DNA of 64,000 nt, taken from Terrirhizobium terrae. GTDB lineage: Bacteria > Pseudomonadota > Alphaproteobacteria > Rhizobiales > Rhizobiaceae. Of this stretch, positions 1 to 7,539 are shown piece after piece. Under the pieces are notes generated by a model. It searched no databases and had not been told where the DNA came from. It saw nothing but the letters and a program-made list of their open reading frames with translations. The number at the start of each line of letters is the position of its first letter. Position 1 is the first letter of the stretch. The translations under genes and the position numbers were made by a program. The stretch lies in contig NZ_CP104991.1 of NCBI RefSeq assembly GCF_030323265.1, forward strand, positions 124,001 to 188,000. Direction: 5' to 3'.

Positions 1-227
1 GCTACAACGATCAAACCTTCCTGCGGCCGATAGACCTGTCGCTCTGAGAAACTGACTTTTGCCCAGCGATTGAGCTTCGACATCTCCGCTTTCGCCTTCG
101 AGCCAACCACGACGTAAGGCGCTGCGGGAACGACAAAAAGCGCCTCGTCGTCAATGACCTTGTCAAAGTTGGACGGACCGCTTAACCAGACGCTTTCCTC
201 GAAGTCCCACACCCGGCTATCTTCCAT
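1..227 (-). CDS. NTF2-like / DUF4440-type small protein (partial, runs off left edge)
   Basis: Read on the minus strand, an ATG at 227 opens a frame that stays open to base 1, about 75 codons. It begins MEDSRVWDFEESVW and continues with DDEALFVVPAAPYVVVG. This pattern of an acidic, Trp-rich N-terminus followed by a 'V-P-A-P-x-V' strand is like the SnoaL/DUF4440 group of the NTF2-like fold, small cone-shaped proteins that bind or turn over small molecules. The start overlaps the last 11 bases of the upstream NmrA-like gene, so the two are probably translationally coupled. The C-terminus lies outside the window, and the family call rests on general resemblance only. Confidence 0.5.
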   Translation of the reverse strand, partial: MEDSRVWDFEESVWLSGPSNFDKVIDDEALFVVPAAPYVVVGSKAKAEMSKLNRWAKVSFSERQVYRPQEGLIVV

Positions 228-1076
228 TCTGTTTCTCCAATGTCGATTTGAAGTGCTGTTCGAGCGTGACTTCCCCACGGATCGGATCATCGGGAAGTTC
301 GGAACCCTGATCGAGAGAAGCGAGCATCATGTTGGTAAAGGCCTGCGCCGCTTCGTCGGAAAATCCCTGCCTGAGATAACTGGCGTTTATGCCGTCGCGC
401 GGTATGCGCTCGAGATGAACATGCCGGCCGAGGGTATCTGACAAGATTGCGGCAACATCCGCGGAGCTGTATCTGCGCGGCCCTTCGACGTAGCTGACGC
501 CGACATCGTCGATGGCACTCGTCAGTCTGGCAACGACGCCATTCCCGAGGTCGATCGGGGCATCACGAGGTTTTCTGGGAAGGGTGTGGATAGCTCGCCC
601 TTCTTCGCGGGTTCGATTAGCATGTCAATATTAGTGAAGTAATATGCGCCCCGATTGACCGCCATCGCAACGCCGGTCGCCTTGATCTGCCTTTCGAATT
701 TCCAGAGCACGGAGAGATCGCCGATGGCGTGGCCTTCCTGTGCGCCGTAGGTCGAGACCACCATGACCTTTTCGAGCCCCGAACCTTCGACCGCATCCGC
801 TATGGAATTCGCCGTCCGCAGTTCCTCAGTATTCGTATCCGTCGTAGGGGGCGCTTGCGGAACGAGCAGGAACGCTCGCTTCCCTCTCCTGAAGACATCT
901 CGAAGGGCGTCCGTATCCTTGAGGTCCACCGCAACGCCTTCGACCTCGCCGCCCGTGATAGAATGCGCCTTCTCGTTGTCGTGCGTCACCGCAAGAACAT
1001 TCTCGTTTGACGCCTTGAGACTTTGGACCACCTGCGAGCCGATGTTTCCGGTTGCTGCGAGAACAATGCAGGTCAA
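217..1076 (-). CDS. NmrA-like NAD(P)-binding protein, single frameshift
   Basis: This is an atypical short-chain dehydrogenase/NmrA-type Rossmann protein, probably a quinone or azo reductase relative or a redox sensor. The N-terminal half (1076 to 522) starts MTCIVLAATGNIGSQV with the TGxxG nucleotide-binding turn, followed by VMVVSTYGAQEG. Near 556 the frame breaks inside a CCCC run. Adding one base joins it to IDLGNGVVARLTSAIDD and then to the segment ending STLEKQNGR at 217, giving about 286 residues, the usual family length. The start is a TTG preceded by GAGAGGAA. It is divergent from the alpha/beta hydrolase at 1398 and overlaps the NTF2-like gene at its 3' end. The break looks like a homopolymer undercall. 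Confidence 0.72.
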
Positions 1077-1397
1077 TTCCTCTCGTCTCCCTTACCACGT
1101 TCTGGGGGCGAGATCGCGGCGGACGGGTTGGGCACTCGCCTGGCATTTCGTTGCCCGCAACGAGAAACCGGAAAAACCGTTGCGTCTGCCATCCCCGTCG
1201 CGTCCGTTGACACGCCGCGATCTCGCAAGGCTAACCATTGGACTGCGGGATCGTTGCGACACAGATCGCGCAAGCAGGTCCGACGCGACGAAGCACCCTA
1301 CTGACGGATGACAACTCTCTCGGGAACTCCAGCGCCCGTTAAGGAACGATCGGCTCCCGGTCGGGTTTAACCTCGTCATAAAAGGGAGGAAAAACCC
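1077..1397. other. Divergent intergenic region
   Basis: This 321-base spacer lies between the minus-strand NmrA-like gene and the plus-strand hydrolase. It should hold both promoters. A Shine-Dalgarno AGGGAGGA lies just before 1398. I see no convincing ORF or strong palindrome here. Confidence 0.5.
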
Positions 1398-2216
1398 ATG
1401 GCATTCATCGAGGCGAAAGACGGCGTCCAGCTCCACGTCAAAGACGTGGGAACCGGTCATCCTGTGGTGCTGATCCACGGTTGGCCTTTGACGGGGGATA
1501 TGTTCGAATACCAGACGCTGGCGCTTCTTGAGGCGGGCTATCGAGTGATCACCTACGACCGCCGTGGATTCGGCCAGTCCGGACATCCCGCCGACACCTA
1601 CAATTATGACGTCTTCGCAGACGATCTCGGCGCGGTGCTGGAGGGTCTCGATCTCCAGGAGGCGCATCTGGTCGGCTTCTCGATGGGTGGCGGCGAGATT
1701 GCCCGCTACCTATCGCGCCATGGGACCGCGCGTGTCGCCAAGGCTGTGCTGGTTTCGTCTGTCGTCCCGTATCTGTTGAAGGACAGCTCCAACCCGGATG
1801 GTGTCGATTCCAGTGTCTTTGTCGACATGAAGCAGCAAGTCCGTGAGGATCGTTTCGCCTTTCTGCAGAGCTTTGCGAAGACCTTCTATGGTGTCGGTCT
1901 CGTTAGCAAGCCCGTCAGCCAGGGCGTGCTCGACTGGTCGTTCGTCCTTGGTGTCATGGCGAGCCCGAAAGCCACCATCGACTGCATTGATGCTTTTGGT
2001 CGGACGGATTTCCGACCGGATCTGAAAGCCTTCACCATTCCGACCCTGATTATCCATGGCACGTCGGACAAGACGGTTCCCATCGATCCATCAGGTCGAG
2101 CCGCAGCCGCAGGAATCAGCGGCGCGAAATTCATCGAATATGACGGAGAACCTCACGGGCTGTTTGCCACCGCACCGGAGCGTCTCAATCGCGATCTGAT
2201 CGAATTCCTTGGCTGA
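1398..2216 (+). CDS. Alpha/beta hydrolase (non-heme chloroperoxidase/esterase type)
   Basis: A complete 272-residue single-domain alpha/beta hydrolase. The oxyanion-hole segment HGWPLTG is at residues 27-33, the nucleophile elbow GFSMGG places the catalytic serine at 95, the acid is Asp224 in GTSDKTVP, and the histidine is His253 in EPHGLF near the C-terminus. Length and motif order match the cofactor-free haloperoxidase/aryl-esterase group, cytoplasmic enzymes that hydrolyse small esters and can perhydrolyse acetate. No signal peptide is visible. The ATG start has an AGGGAGGA ribosome site. The P19-like gene follows after 76 bases and may be co-transcribed. The physiological substrate cannot be told from sequence. 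Confidence 0.88.
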   Translation: MAFIEAKDGVQLHVKDVGTGHPVVLIHGWPLTGDMFEYQTLALLEAGYRVITYDRRGFGQSGHPADTYNYDVFADDLGAVLEGLDLQEAHLVGFSMGGGEIARYLSRHGTARVAKAVLVSSVVPYLLKDSSNPDGVDSSVFVDMKQQVREDRFAFLQSFAKTFYGVGLVSKPVSQGVLDWSFVLGVMASPKATIDCIDAFGRTDFRPDLKAFTIPTLIIHGTSDKTVPIDPSGRAAAAGISGAKFIEYDGEPHGLFATAPERLNRDLIEFLG

Positions 2217-2292
2217 CAGAAACTCTGATCCGCTGCCATCCTGTCTGGCGGCGGGTCAAGCCCCTCCAACGTCCAACCGGAATGGAAAGACC

Positions 2293-2849
2293 ATGACGAC
2301 ATCAGCCCGCAAGCCGCCCGAGAAGCCGAGCGACGAAGCAGACCGTCATCAGATCGCGATGGCCAAGAAGGAAGGCGCTGCCTACCACGCCTCGCTCAAG
2401 TACATGGCCGAAGAAGTAGCCGACAGCGGCGGCATGAAGCGTGCGGGCGACTATATCGTCGCCTACGCGCAGGAACGCGCCGAGGGCATGTATATGCTCA
2501 AGGGGAAGGCGAGCTCGAATGGGACGCGCCGACGGACGAAAACTGCCATCTGGAGATTTCCGTCAGCGACGCCGGCGACCAGCGCTTCATCCCCTATCTG
2601 GAAATCACGGCAAGACTGACCCCTGAAAGCGGCAAAGCCGTCGGCCCCTTCGAGGTACCTTTCGTGTGGCATCCCGGCCTCTACCACTACGGCACGAACA
2701 TCAAGGTCCCCGGAGATGGGAACTACAAGCTTGACGTGACCATCAAGCCGCCAACATTCATGCGGCATGACGAGGTAAATGGGAAACGCTACGCGAAAAC
2801 CGTCGAGGTGACGTTCGAGAAAGTAGCGATCAAGACCGGGCAAGAATGA
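2293..2849 (+). CDS. P19/Tp34-type iron-transport family protein, single frameshift
   Basis: The C-terminal half, in the frame ending at 2849, carries VPFVWHPGLYHYGTNI and PPTFMRHDEVNGKRY. These resemble the conserved HYGxN and RHD segments of the P19/Tp34 'Fe2+ transport' family (Pfam Iron_transport). The N-terminal half (MTTSARKPPEKPSDEADRH, then YMAEEVADSGGMKRAGDYI) lies in another frame. The two join near 2505 in AAGGGGAAGGC if one G is restored, giving about 185 residues. Characterised P19/Tp34 proteins are periplasmic, but no signal peptide is visible here; the start is polar and probably helical. The ATG follows GGAAAGACC. It converges on the VOC gene with three bases between the stops. 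Confidence 0.62.
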
Positions 2850-2852
2850 GGG

Positions 2853-3278
2853 TCAACCCATTTTCCTTTCGTGAAGCTCCTTCTGCGCTTTCTCAGTCTT
2901 GAGGAGGCGCAGGCCCATGGCGTGCAGGACGCTCGGCGATTGGTAAACTGAAGATCGCCGTATTCAATAACCTCGATACGGTTACCCCATGGATCGAGGA
3001 AATCGGGAAAGTTTCCGCCCAGAAGTTTCGCGCCCGCCTTTTCAGCGAGGACGCGGACATGGCTTCCGTCATCGACCACCAGCCGAAATGACGATCGCGG
3101 TCAGGCCTCTGATGTCTACCACGGCTCAGCGCGATGAACTGATCGCCCATATCGATGAACGCCATCGCGACACAGCCCGTATCGTCTTTATGGCTGCCTC
3201 GAAGGTTGGAGGTGAAAATACTTCCGTGGAAATGCAGCGCTTGCTCGATATCCCCGACTTCGAGCGCGTCATCGCCAT
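2853..3278 (-). pseudogene. VOC-family (glyoxalase/dioxygenase fold) protein, three frame breaks
   Basis: A small vicinal-oxygen-chelate protein can be assembled from three frames: DALEVGDIEQALHFHGSIF, then FIDMGDQFIALSRG, then LVVDDGSHVRVLAEKAGAKL, FLDPWGNRIEVIEYGDLQF and a lysine-rich tail ending HERKMG. FxDPWGNxIE is the typical second metal-ligand strand of VOC proteins. Breaks lie near 3270, 3080 and 2945. The last two are each repaired by lengthening a two-base run by one, so they may be consensus errors. Its ATG overlaps the stop of the FMN-reductase gene (TGATG-type junction), placing it last in a minus-strand stress operon. Substrate is unknown. Confidence 0.6.
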
Positions 3279-3890
3279 CACGCGTTCTCGCCTGGATACT
3301 GCGAGGCTTTGAGCAATTCTGCCAGATGGACGGTGTTGCGGACGAGCATATCGACGGTTTTGGTGACGACGTCGGGCGCCGTTTTCAGATCCACGAAGTT
3401 GGTGCTGCCCATGGCTTCTCCGACTGAGTAGGCGTCCGCGTTGCGGGGATCGTAAACCCGACATCGTTCAGCGTTTGATAGACGTCGGCGGAGACATTGT
3501 GCGCGCCGTCCTCGTTGCCGACCACAGCGACCGCTGCGACGCGACCGTAAGACACCATTCGGCCCTGCTCGTCAGTCTCTTCCAGAAAAGCGTCCATACG
3601 CTCGAGCGCTCGTTTGGTCACCAACGATGTCTGCCCCATCCAGATCGGGGTACGCATGACCCGGATGTCCGCGTCGAGAATTGCGGCTCGGATGGCAGGC
3701 CATGCGTCGCCCTCTCCTTCGTCGGACGTGACGCCCGGCAAGATGTTATGGTCTGCCAGGCGAAACAGTGTCGTCTCGACGCCATAACCCTGCATACCGT
3801 CAGCTATAAGAGCAAGCATGCGAGCCGTCGAAGATGGGCTCACCCCAGACGACTTGAGCGGTCCATTGAATCTACCGCTGTCAGGGTCAT
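3278..3890 (-). pseudogene. NADPH-dependent FMN reductase / flavodoxin-like protein, two frame breaks
   Basis: The main segment reads SPSSTARMLALIADGMQG followed by DADIRVMRTPIWMGQTS, with SSxxxML and 'TPxWxGxxS' typical of the NADPH-dependent FMN reductase family (flavodoxin fold, flavin binding at the phosphate loop). The extreme N-terminus (MTLTAV, then FNGPLKSSGV) is one frame away, broken near 3876. The C-terminus (ADAYSVGEAMGSTNFVDLK, ending QYPGENA) is one frame away after about 3440, repaired by one extra A. The whole gene is about 204 residues. The ATG at 3890 follows GGAGAT and lies 16 bases after the GST stop, so it is in the same operon. Confidence 0.62.
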
Positions 3891-3906
3891 GACGATCTCC
3901 ATCTCA

Positions 3907-4542
3907 TCATCGGGAATACGCATAGGCCCCGCCCCGCTCCAAGGCAGTCCGGTAGGCAGGTCTCGCGTGAATTTTCTGAAGCCATGCCATCGTCGCGGGG
4001 CGACTTTGGTCCAACCCTGCGCGTTTCGAAGCCGCCTCGAGCGGAAAGCTCATCATGACATCAGCCGCGCTTATGTCGTCGCCGGCAAACCACGGTCGAG
4101 ACCGCAACTGGCTTTCGACATAGTCCAGATGGACATCCAGCATCGGCCTGATCTTCTTCGCGGCCAGCTTTCCGACCAAGGGGATCTTTGAGGCAACGAG
4201 AACAGCGAACAGGACCGGCATCACCGACCCTTCCGCATAGTGCAGAAACTGCCGGTATCTGAGTGTGCCCTCAAGATCCTGGGGCGGCCCCAATCGGCCT
4301 CTAACCTTCGCCACCAGGTACTCACAAATCGCACCGGTTTCCACCAGCGTGATTGTGCCTCCATCACTTGTGTCCTGAACGATCGGAGATTTGCCGAGCG
4401 GATGTATCTGTCTCAGCTTCGCTGGGGCTGACATGTCCGCGTTTCGCTCATATCGCCGGATCTCGTAGTCGAAACCGAGTTCTTCCAGCATCCAGAGAAT
4501 GCGCTGGGATCGGCTATTATTGAGGTGATGTACAACGAGCAC
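3907..4542 (-). CDS. Glutathione S-transferase family protein
   Basis: A complete 211-residue cytosolic GST. The N-terminal thioredoxin-like domain has HHLNNSRSQRILWMLEELG with the Ser/Arg positions where the glutathione thiolate is stabilised, then GKSPIV with the conserved cis-proline and ETGAICEYL. The all-helical C-terminal domain carries FAGDDISAADVMMSF, the N-capping box typical of GSTs. It conjugates or reduces electrophiles with glutathione. The best start is a GTG at 4542 preceded by GGGAGGATG. The SDR gene ends 27 bases upstream and the FMN-reductase gene begins 16 bases downstream, indicating a detoxification operon. Confidence 0.85.
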   Translation of the reverse strand: MLVVHHLNNSRSQRILWMLEELGFDYEIRRYERNADMSAPAKLRQIHPLGKSPIVQDTSDGGTITLVETGAICEYLVAKVRGRLGPPQDLEGTLRYRQFLHYAEGSVMPVLFAVLVASKIPLVGKLAAKKIRPMLDVHLDYVESQLRSRPWFAGDDISAADVMMSFPLEAASKRAGLDQSRPATMAWLQKIHARPAYRTALERGGAYAYSR

Positions 4543-4569
4543 TGAGGCATCCTCCCAACTGGCGGGCGA

Positions 4570-5448
4570 TCACGGCTGGCCGCCACCTCCTGCCGCTCCA
4601 TAAACCTGCCCGGTCGCATAGCTCGCCTTGGGATCCGCAAGCTGCACGTAGATAGAGGCGAGTTCCGCCGGCTGGCCAGGTCGGCCCATCGGCGTGTCGC
4701 CGCCGAATCCTTGAAGCTTCTCCATCGTCGCGCCGCCGGATACCTGTAGCGGCGTCCAGATCGGTCCCGGCGCGACACCGTTCACACGGATCCCCTTCGG
4801 CCCGAGCTGCTTGGCCATCGATTTGGTGAAGCTCATGCCGGCAGCCTTGGTGATCGCGTAATCGACGAGATTGGCCGATGGATCGTAGGCCTGCTCGGAT
4901 GTGGTCTGAATGATGACCGATCCCGGCGTCATGTGCTCGAGCGCCGCCCTGGTCAGCCAGAACATTGCGTAGATGTTCGTCTTCATCGTCGCGTCGAAGT
5001 CCTCCGAGCTGATATCGCTGATCGACTGCGCCTGCTGCTGCCGCCCCGCATTGTTGACAAGCGTGTCAATTCCGCCCAAGGCTGCGACGGTGTCCTCGAT
5101 GAGCGTCTTGCAGAAGGTCTCGTCACGAAGATCGCCGGGAAGCGCCACGCCTTTGCGGCCTTCCTTCTCGATCAGCGCGATGACTTCCTGCGCGTCGGCC
5201 TCCTCGTCAGGGAGATAGTTGATCGCGACATCCGCGCCCTCGCGTGCGTAGGCGATCGCGGCAGCCCGGCCCATGCCGGAATCGCCGCCCGTGATCAGTG
5301 CCTTGCGGCCGGTGAGACGACCGGAACCGACATAGGAGGTCTCGCCGTGATCCGGCCTTGGGCTCATCCGGCCAGCAAGGCCCGGGAACGGCTGGGTCTG
5401 CTTGTCAAACGGCGGCTTCGGATAGGTCTTGGTCGGATCGACGGTCAT
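4570..5448 (-). CDS. SDR family oxidoreductase, YghA/general-stress type
   Basis: A full-length 292-residue short-chain dehydrogenase with the proline-rich N-terminal extension (YPKPPFDKQTQPFPG) typical of the YghA/GsiB-neighbour stress SDRs. It has TGGDSGMG for NAD(P) binding, NNAG, and a YAITK active-site pair. These enzymes oxidise or reduce small carbonyls, and the substrate is not known. The C-terminus ends in a glycine run, GAAGGGGQP. It is followed after 27 bases by the GST gene and preceded 75 bases upstream by the PRC-barrel gene, all on the minus strand. Confidence 0.85.
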   Translation of the reverse strand: MTVDPTKTYPKPPFDKQTQPFPGLAGRMSPRPDHGETSYVGSGRLTGRKALITGGDSGMGRAAAIAYAREGADVAINYLPDEEADAQEVIALIEKEGRKGVALPGDLRDETFCKTLIEDTVAALGGIDTLVNNAGRQQQAQSISDISSEDFDATMKTNIYAMFWLTRAALEHMTPGSVIIQTTSEQAYDPSANLVDYAITKAAGMSFTKSMAKQLGPKGIRVNGVAPGPIWTPLQVSGGATMEKLQGFGGDTPMGRPGQPAELASIYVQLADPKASYATGQVYGAAGGGGQP

Positions 5449-5523
5449 TGCAATCTCCGGGAGGCTATTGGCATTTGAGTAGTCAAGCGAAGAGCCCGGC
5501 GCTGAGGCCGGGCTCCTGTCATC

Positions 5524-5820
5524 TCAGTGCTTGTGCTCAGGCATGTCCTTGAGCTGGTCCTTGGTCCAGGTCGTGACGGCATGCACGTCGCCATCCTCGT
5601 CGCGCATAAACTCGAGGTCGGACAGCGGAACAGCAACCGGCTTGGCACCGATCCCTAAGAACCCGCCGACATCGATGATAGCCTGGCTGCCCATGCCGGA
5701 GCCGTGGACGTGATCCAGCTTGCCGATTTTGTGGTCATCTGCGCCGTAGATGGTTGCGCCTTCGAGGATAGCCGGGGTGAGCTCGGTCTGGGTCAGGCGT
5801 ACGTGATTGGTGTGGTCCAT
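5524..5820 (-). CDS. PRC-barrel domain protein
   Basis: A 98-residue protein starting MDHTNHVRLTQTELTPAIL. It contains a single PRC-barrel: GATIYGADDHKIGKLDHVH, then AIIDVGGFLGIGAKPVAVP. Such stand-alone PRC-barrel proteins are common in Rhizobiaceae stress loci and their role is not established. An ATG 33 bases further upstream (5853) is possible, but GGAGGAA sits seven bases before the ATG at 5820, which decides the start. It is the first gene of the minus-strand run that continues with the SDR. Confidence 0.82.
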   Translation of the reverse strand: MDHTNHVRLTQTELTPAILEGATIYGADDHKIGKLDHVHGSGMGSQAIIDVGGFLGIGAKPVAVPLSDLEFMRDEDGDVHAVTTWTKDQLKDMPEHKH

Positions 5821-6049
5821 TGTCGTTTCCTCCGTGTGCTCGGAGACTGGCAAACAGATCTACAGAGAGATTGTTCCAGGTTCGCCTCGGGGCCACGCAA
5901 CTCCCAACTTACCTCCGCCGGCGGTTCTGGGTTTCCAATCGGCCTAGGCACCGCTCTCATGGTATGCCTGACGGCACAATTATGCTTCCCGCGCGTTGAG
6001 GACGATCCTCTCACGTCGGTATAACGCCGGCTGCACTCGGAGATAGCCC

Positions 6050-6556
6050 ATGACCATGTCCGTCAACGGCCAAGCCGTAACGCTTCCCAACGATGCCCGT
6101 GTCTCACTCCTAGATTTCCTGCGTGAAGACCTCCACCTTTCCGGTACCAAGAAAGGCTGCAACCAAGGTGCTTGCGGCGCCTGTACGGTTCTGGCGGATG
6201 GCGAACGCATCCTTTCCTGTCTGACGCTGGCAGTTCAATGCGAGGAGCGTGCGATCACCACGATCGAAGGGCTGGAGCAAGAGGGCGTTCTTCACCCACT
6301 ACAGCAGGCCTTTATCGAGCACGACGGCTTCCAATGCGGATACTGCACGCCGGGACAGATCTGTTCTGCGATCGGCATGGTGGCCGAAATGCGCCGTGGT
6401 GTGCCAAGCCAGCTGACCGACGACTTGGCTGCGGACGTCGTCCCGCTCGATCGGGACGAGGTCCGCGAACGGATGAGCGGTAATCTCTGTCGCTGCGGAG
6501 CCCATAACGGCATCGTCGAGGCCATTGAGGATGCGCTGAAGGAGGCGGCAGAATGA
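6050..6556 (+). CDS. paoA: Molybdenum aldehyde oxidoreductase, [2Fe-2S] subunit (PaoA-like)
   Basis: A 168-residue iron-sulfur subunit of the xanthine-dehydrogenase family. The plant-ferredoxin cluster motif GCNQGACGACTVL is at residues 36-48 and the second cluster motif is QCGYCTPGQ followed by GNLCRCGAH. It passes electrons from the molybdenum site to the FAD subunit. Unlike Escherichia coli PaoA it has no twin-arginine leader, so the complex is probably cytoplasmic. GGAGATAGCCC precedes the ATG. The stop overlaps the start of the FAD subunit (ATGA). The gene name is by resemblance, and the true substrate may differ. Confidence 0.85.
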   Translation: MTMSVNGQAVTLPNDARVSLLDFLREDLHLSGTKKGCNQGACGACTVLADGERILSCLTLAVQCEERAITTIEGLEQEGVLHPLQQAFIEHDGFQCGYCTPGQICSAIGMVAEMRRGVPSQLTDDLAADVVPLDRDEVRERMSGNLCRCGAHNGIVEAIEDALKEAAE

Positions 6557-7539
6557 TACCGTTCTCCTTCATGCGTGCGGGCGACGCCAATACCGCCCTT
6601 GATCTTGCCGCCAATGGCGCAGCAAAGTATCTCGGCGGCGGCACCAATCTCGTCGATCTCATGCGTGAGACTATCGAGAGGCCTAGCGCGCTTGTCGACG
6701 TCACGAACCTATCGCGCGAAATCGATACGCGCGAGGATGGCAGCATTCTGATTGGCGGCGCCGCGCGAAATACGGCTGTAGCGGAGCATCAGTCTATCCG
6801 GCGGAACTATCCGATACTGTCACGGGCGATCGTGGCCGGCGCCTCCCCGCAGATCCGGAACATGGCAACGGTTGCTGGCAATATCCTCCAACGCACCCGA
6901 TGTCCCTATTTTTACGACAACGAAGGCTCGCATTGTAACAAGCGTCAGCCGCAAGATGGATGTGACGCTATCGCCGGTTTCAACCGCTATCATGCGATCT
7001 TCGGGGCCTCGCCGTCCTGTATTGCCACCCATCCTTCCGACATGTGCGTGGCATTGGCGGCGCTCGATGCGATCGTCCATCTGAGAAGCGAGAATGGCGA
7101 CCGGAGCATACCTCTCAGCGAACTCCATCGCTTGCCGGGTGACCGGCCAGACATCGAGACCGTCATGCTTCCGGGCGAATTGATCACCGCAATCGAACTG
7201 CCCGCCTTGCCGTTCGCTGCAAACTCGACCTATCGGAAGGTGCGCGACCGGGCAAGTTATGCGTTTGCGCTGGTCTCGATCGCGGCGGCGATAGATGTCG
7301 AGGACGGGCTCGTCACCGACGTCAGGATCGCGATGGGTGGCGTGGCGCCGAAGCCATGGCGTGCGTTGAGGGCCGAGGAGGCTTTGCGCGGCCAGCCAGC
7401 GTCGGAAGGGTCCTTCCGTGCCGCAGCCAGAGCTGAACTGTCTGATGCGAGGCCTGCCACTCGTAACGCATTCAAGGTCGAACTTGCCGAGCGCACGCTT
7501 GTCGCCGTGCTTTCGGACCTGACGGGAGAAGCAGCATGA
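6553..7539 (+). CDS. paoB: Molybdenum aldehyde oxidoreductase, FAD subunit (PaoB-like)
   Basis: A 328-residue FAD-binding subunit. The flavin loops are YLGGGTNLVDLM and AGASPQIRNMATVAGN. Between them and the C-terminal CO-dehydrogenase flavoprotein domain is the four-cysteine insertion RTRCPYFYD, HCNKR, GCDAI, which in PaoB binds an extra [4Fe-4S] cluster. Ordinary xanthine dehydrogenase FAD subunits lack this, so assignment to the Pao branch is good. It overlaps both neighbours by four bases (ATGA), so the three subunits are translationally coupled. Confidence 0.86.
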   Translation: MIPFSFMRAGDANTALDLAANGAAKYLGGGTNLVDLMRETIERPSALVDVTNLSREIDTREDGSILIGGAARNTAVAEHQSIRRNYPILSRAIVAGASPQIRNMATVAGNILQRTRCPYFYDNEGSHCNKRQPQDGCDAIAGFNRYHAIFGASPSCIATHPSDMCVALAALDAIVHLRSENGDRSIPLSELHRLPGDRPDIETVMLPGELITAIELPALPFAANSTYRKVRDRASYAFALVSIAAAIDVEDGLVTDVRIAMGGVAPKPWRALRAEEALRGQPASEGSFRAAARAELSDARPATRNAFKVELAERTLVAVLSDLTGEAA

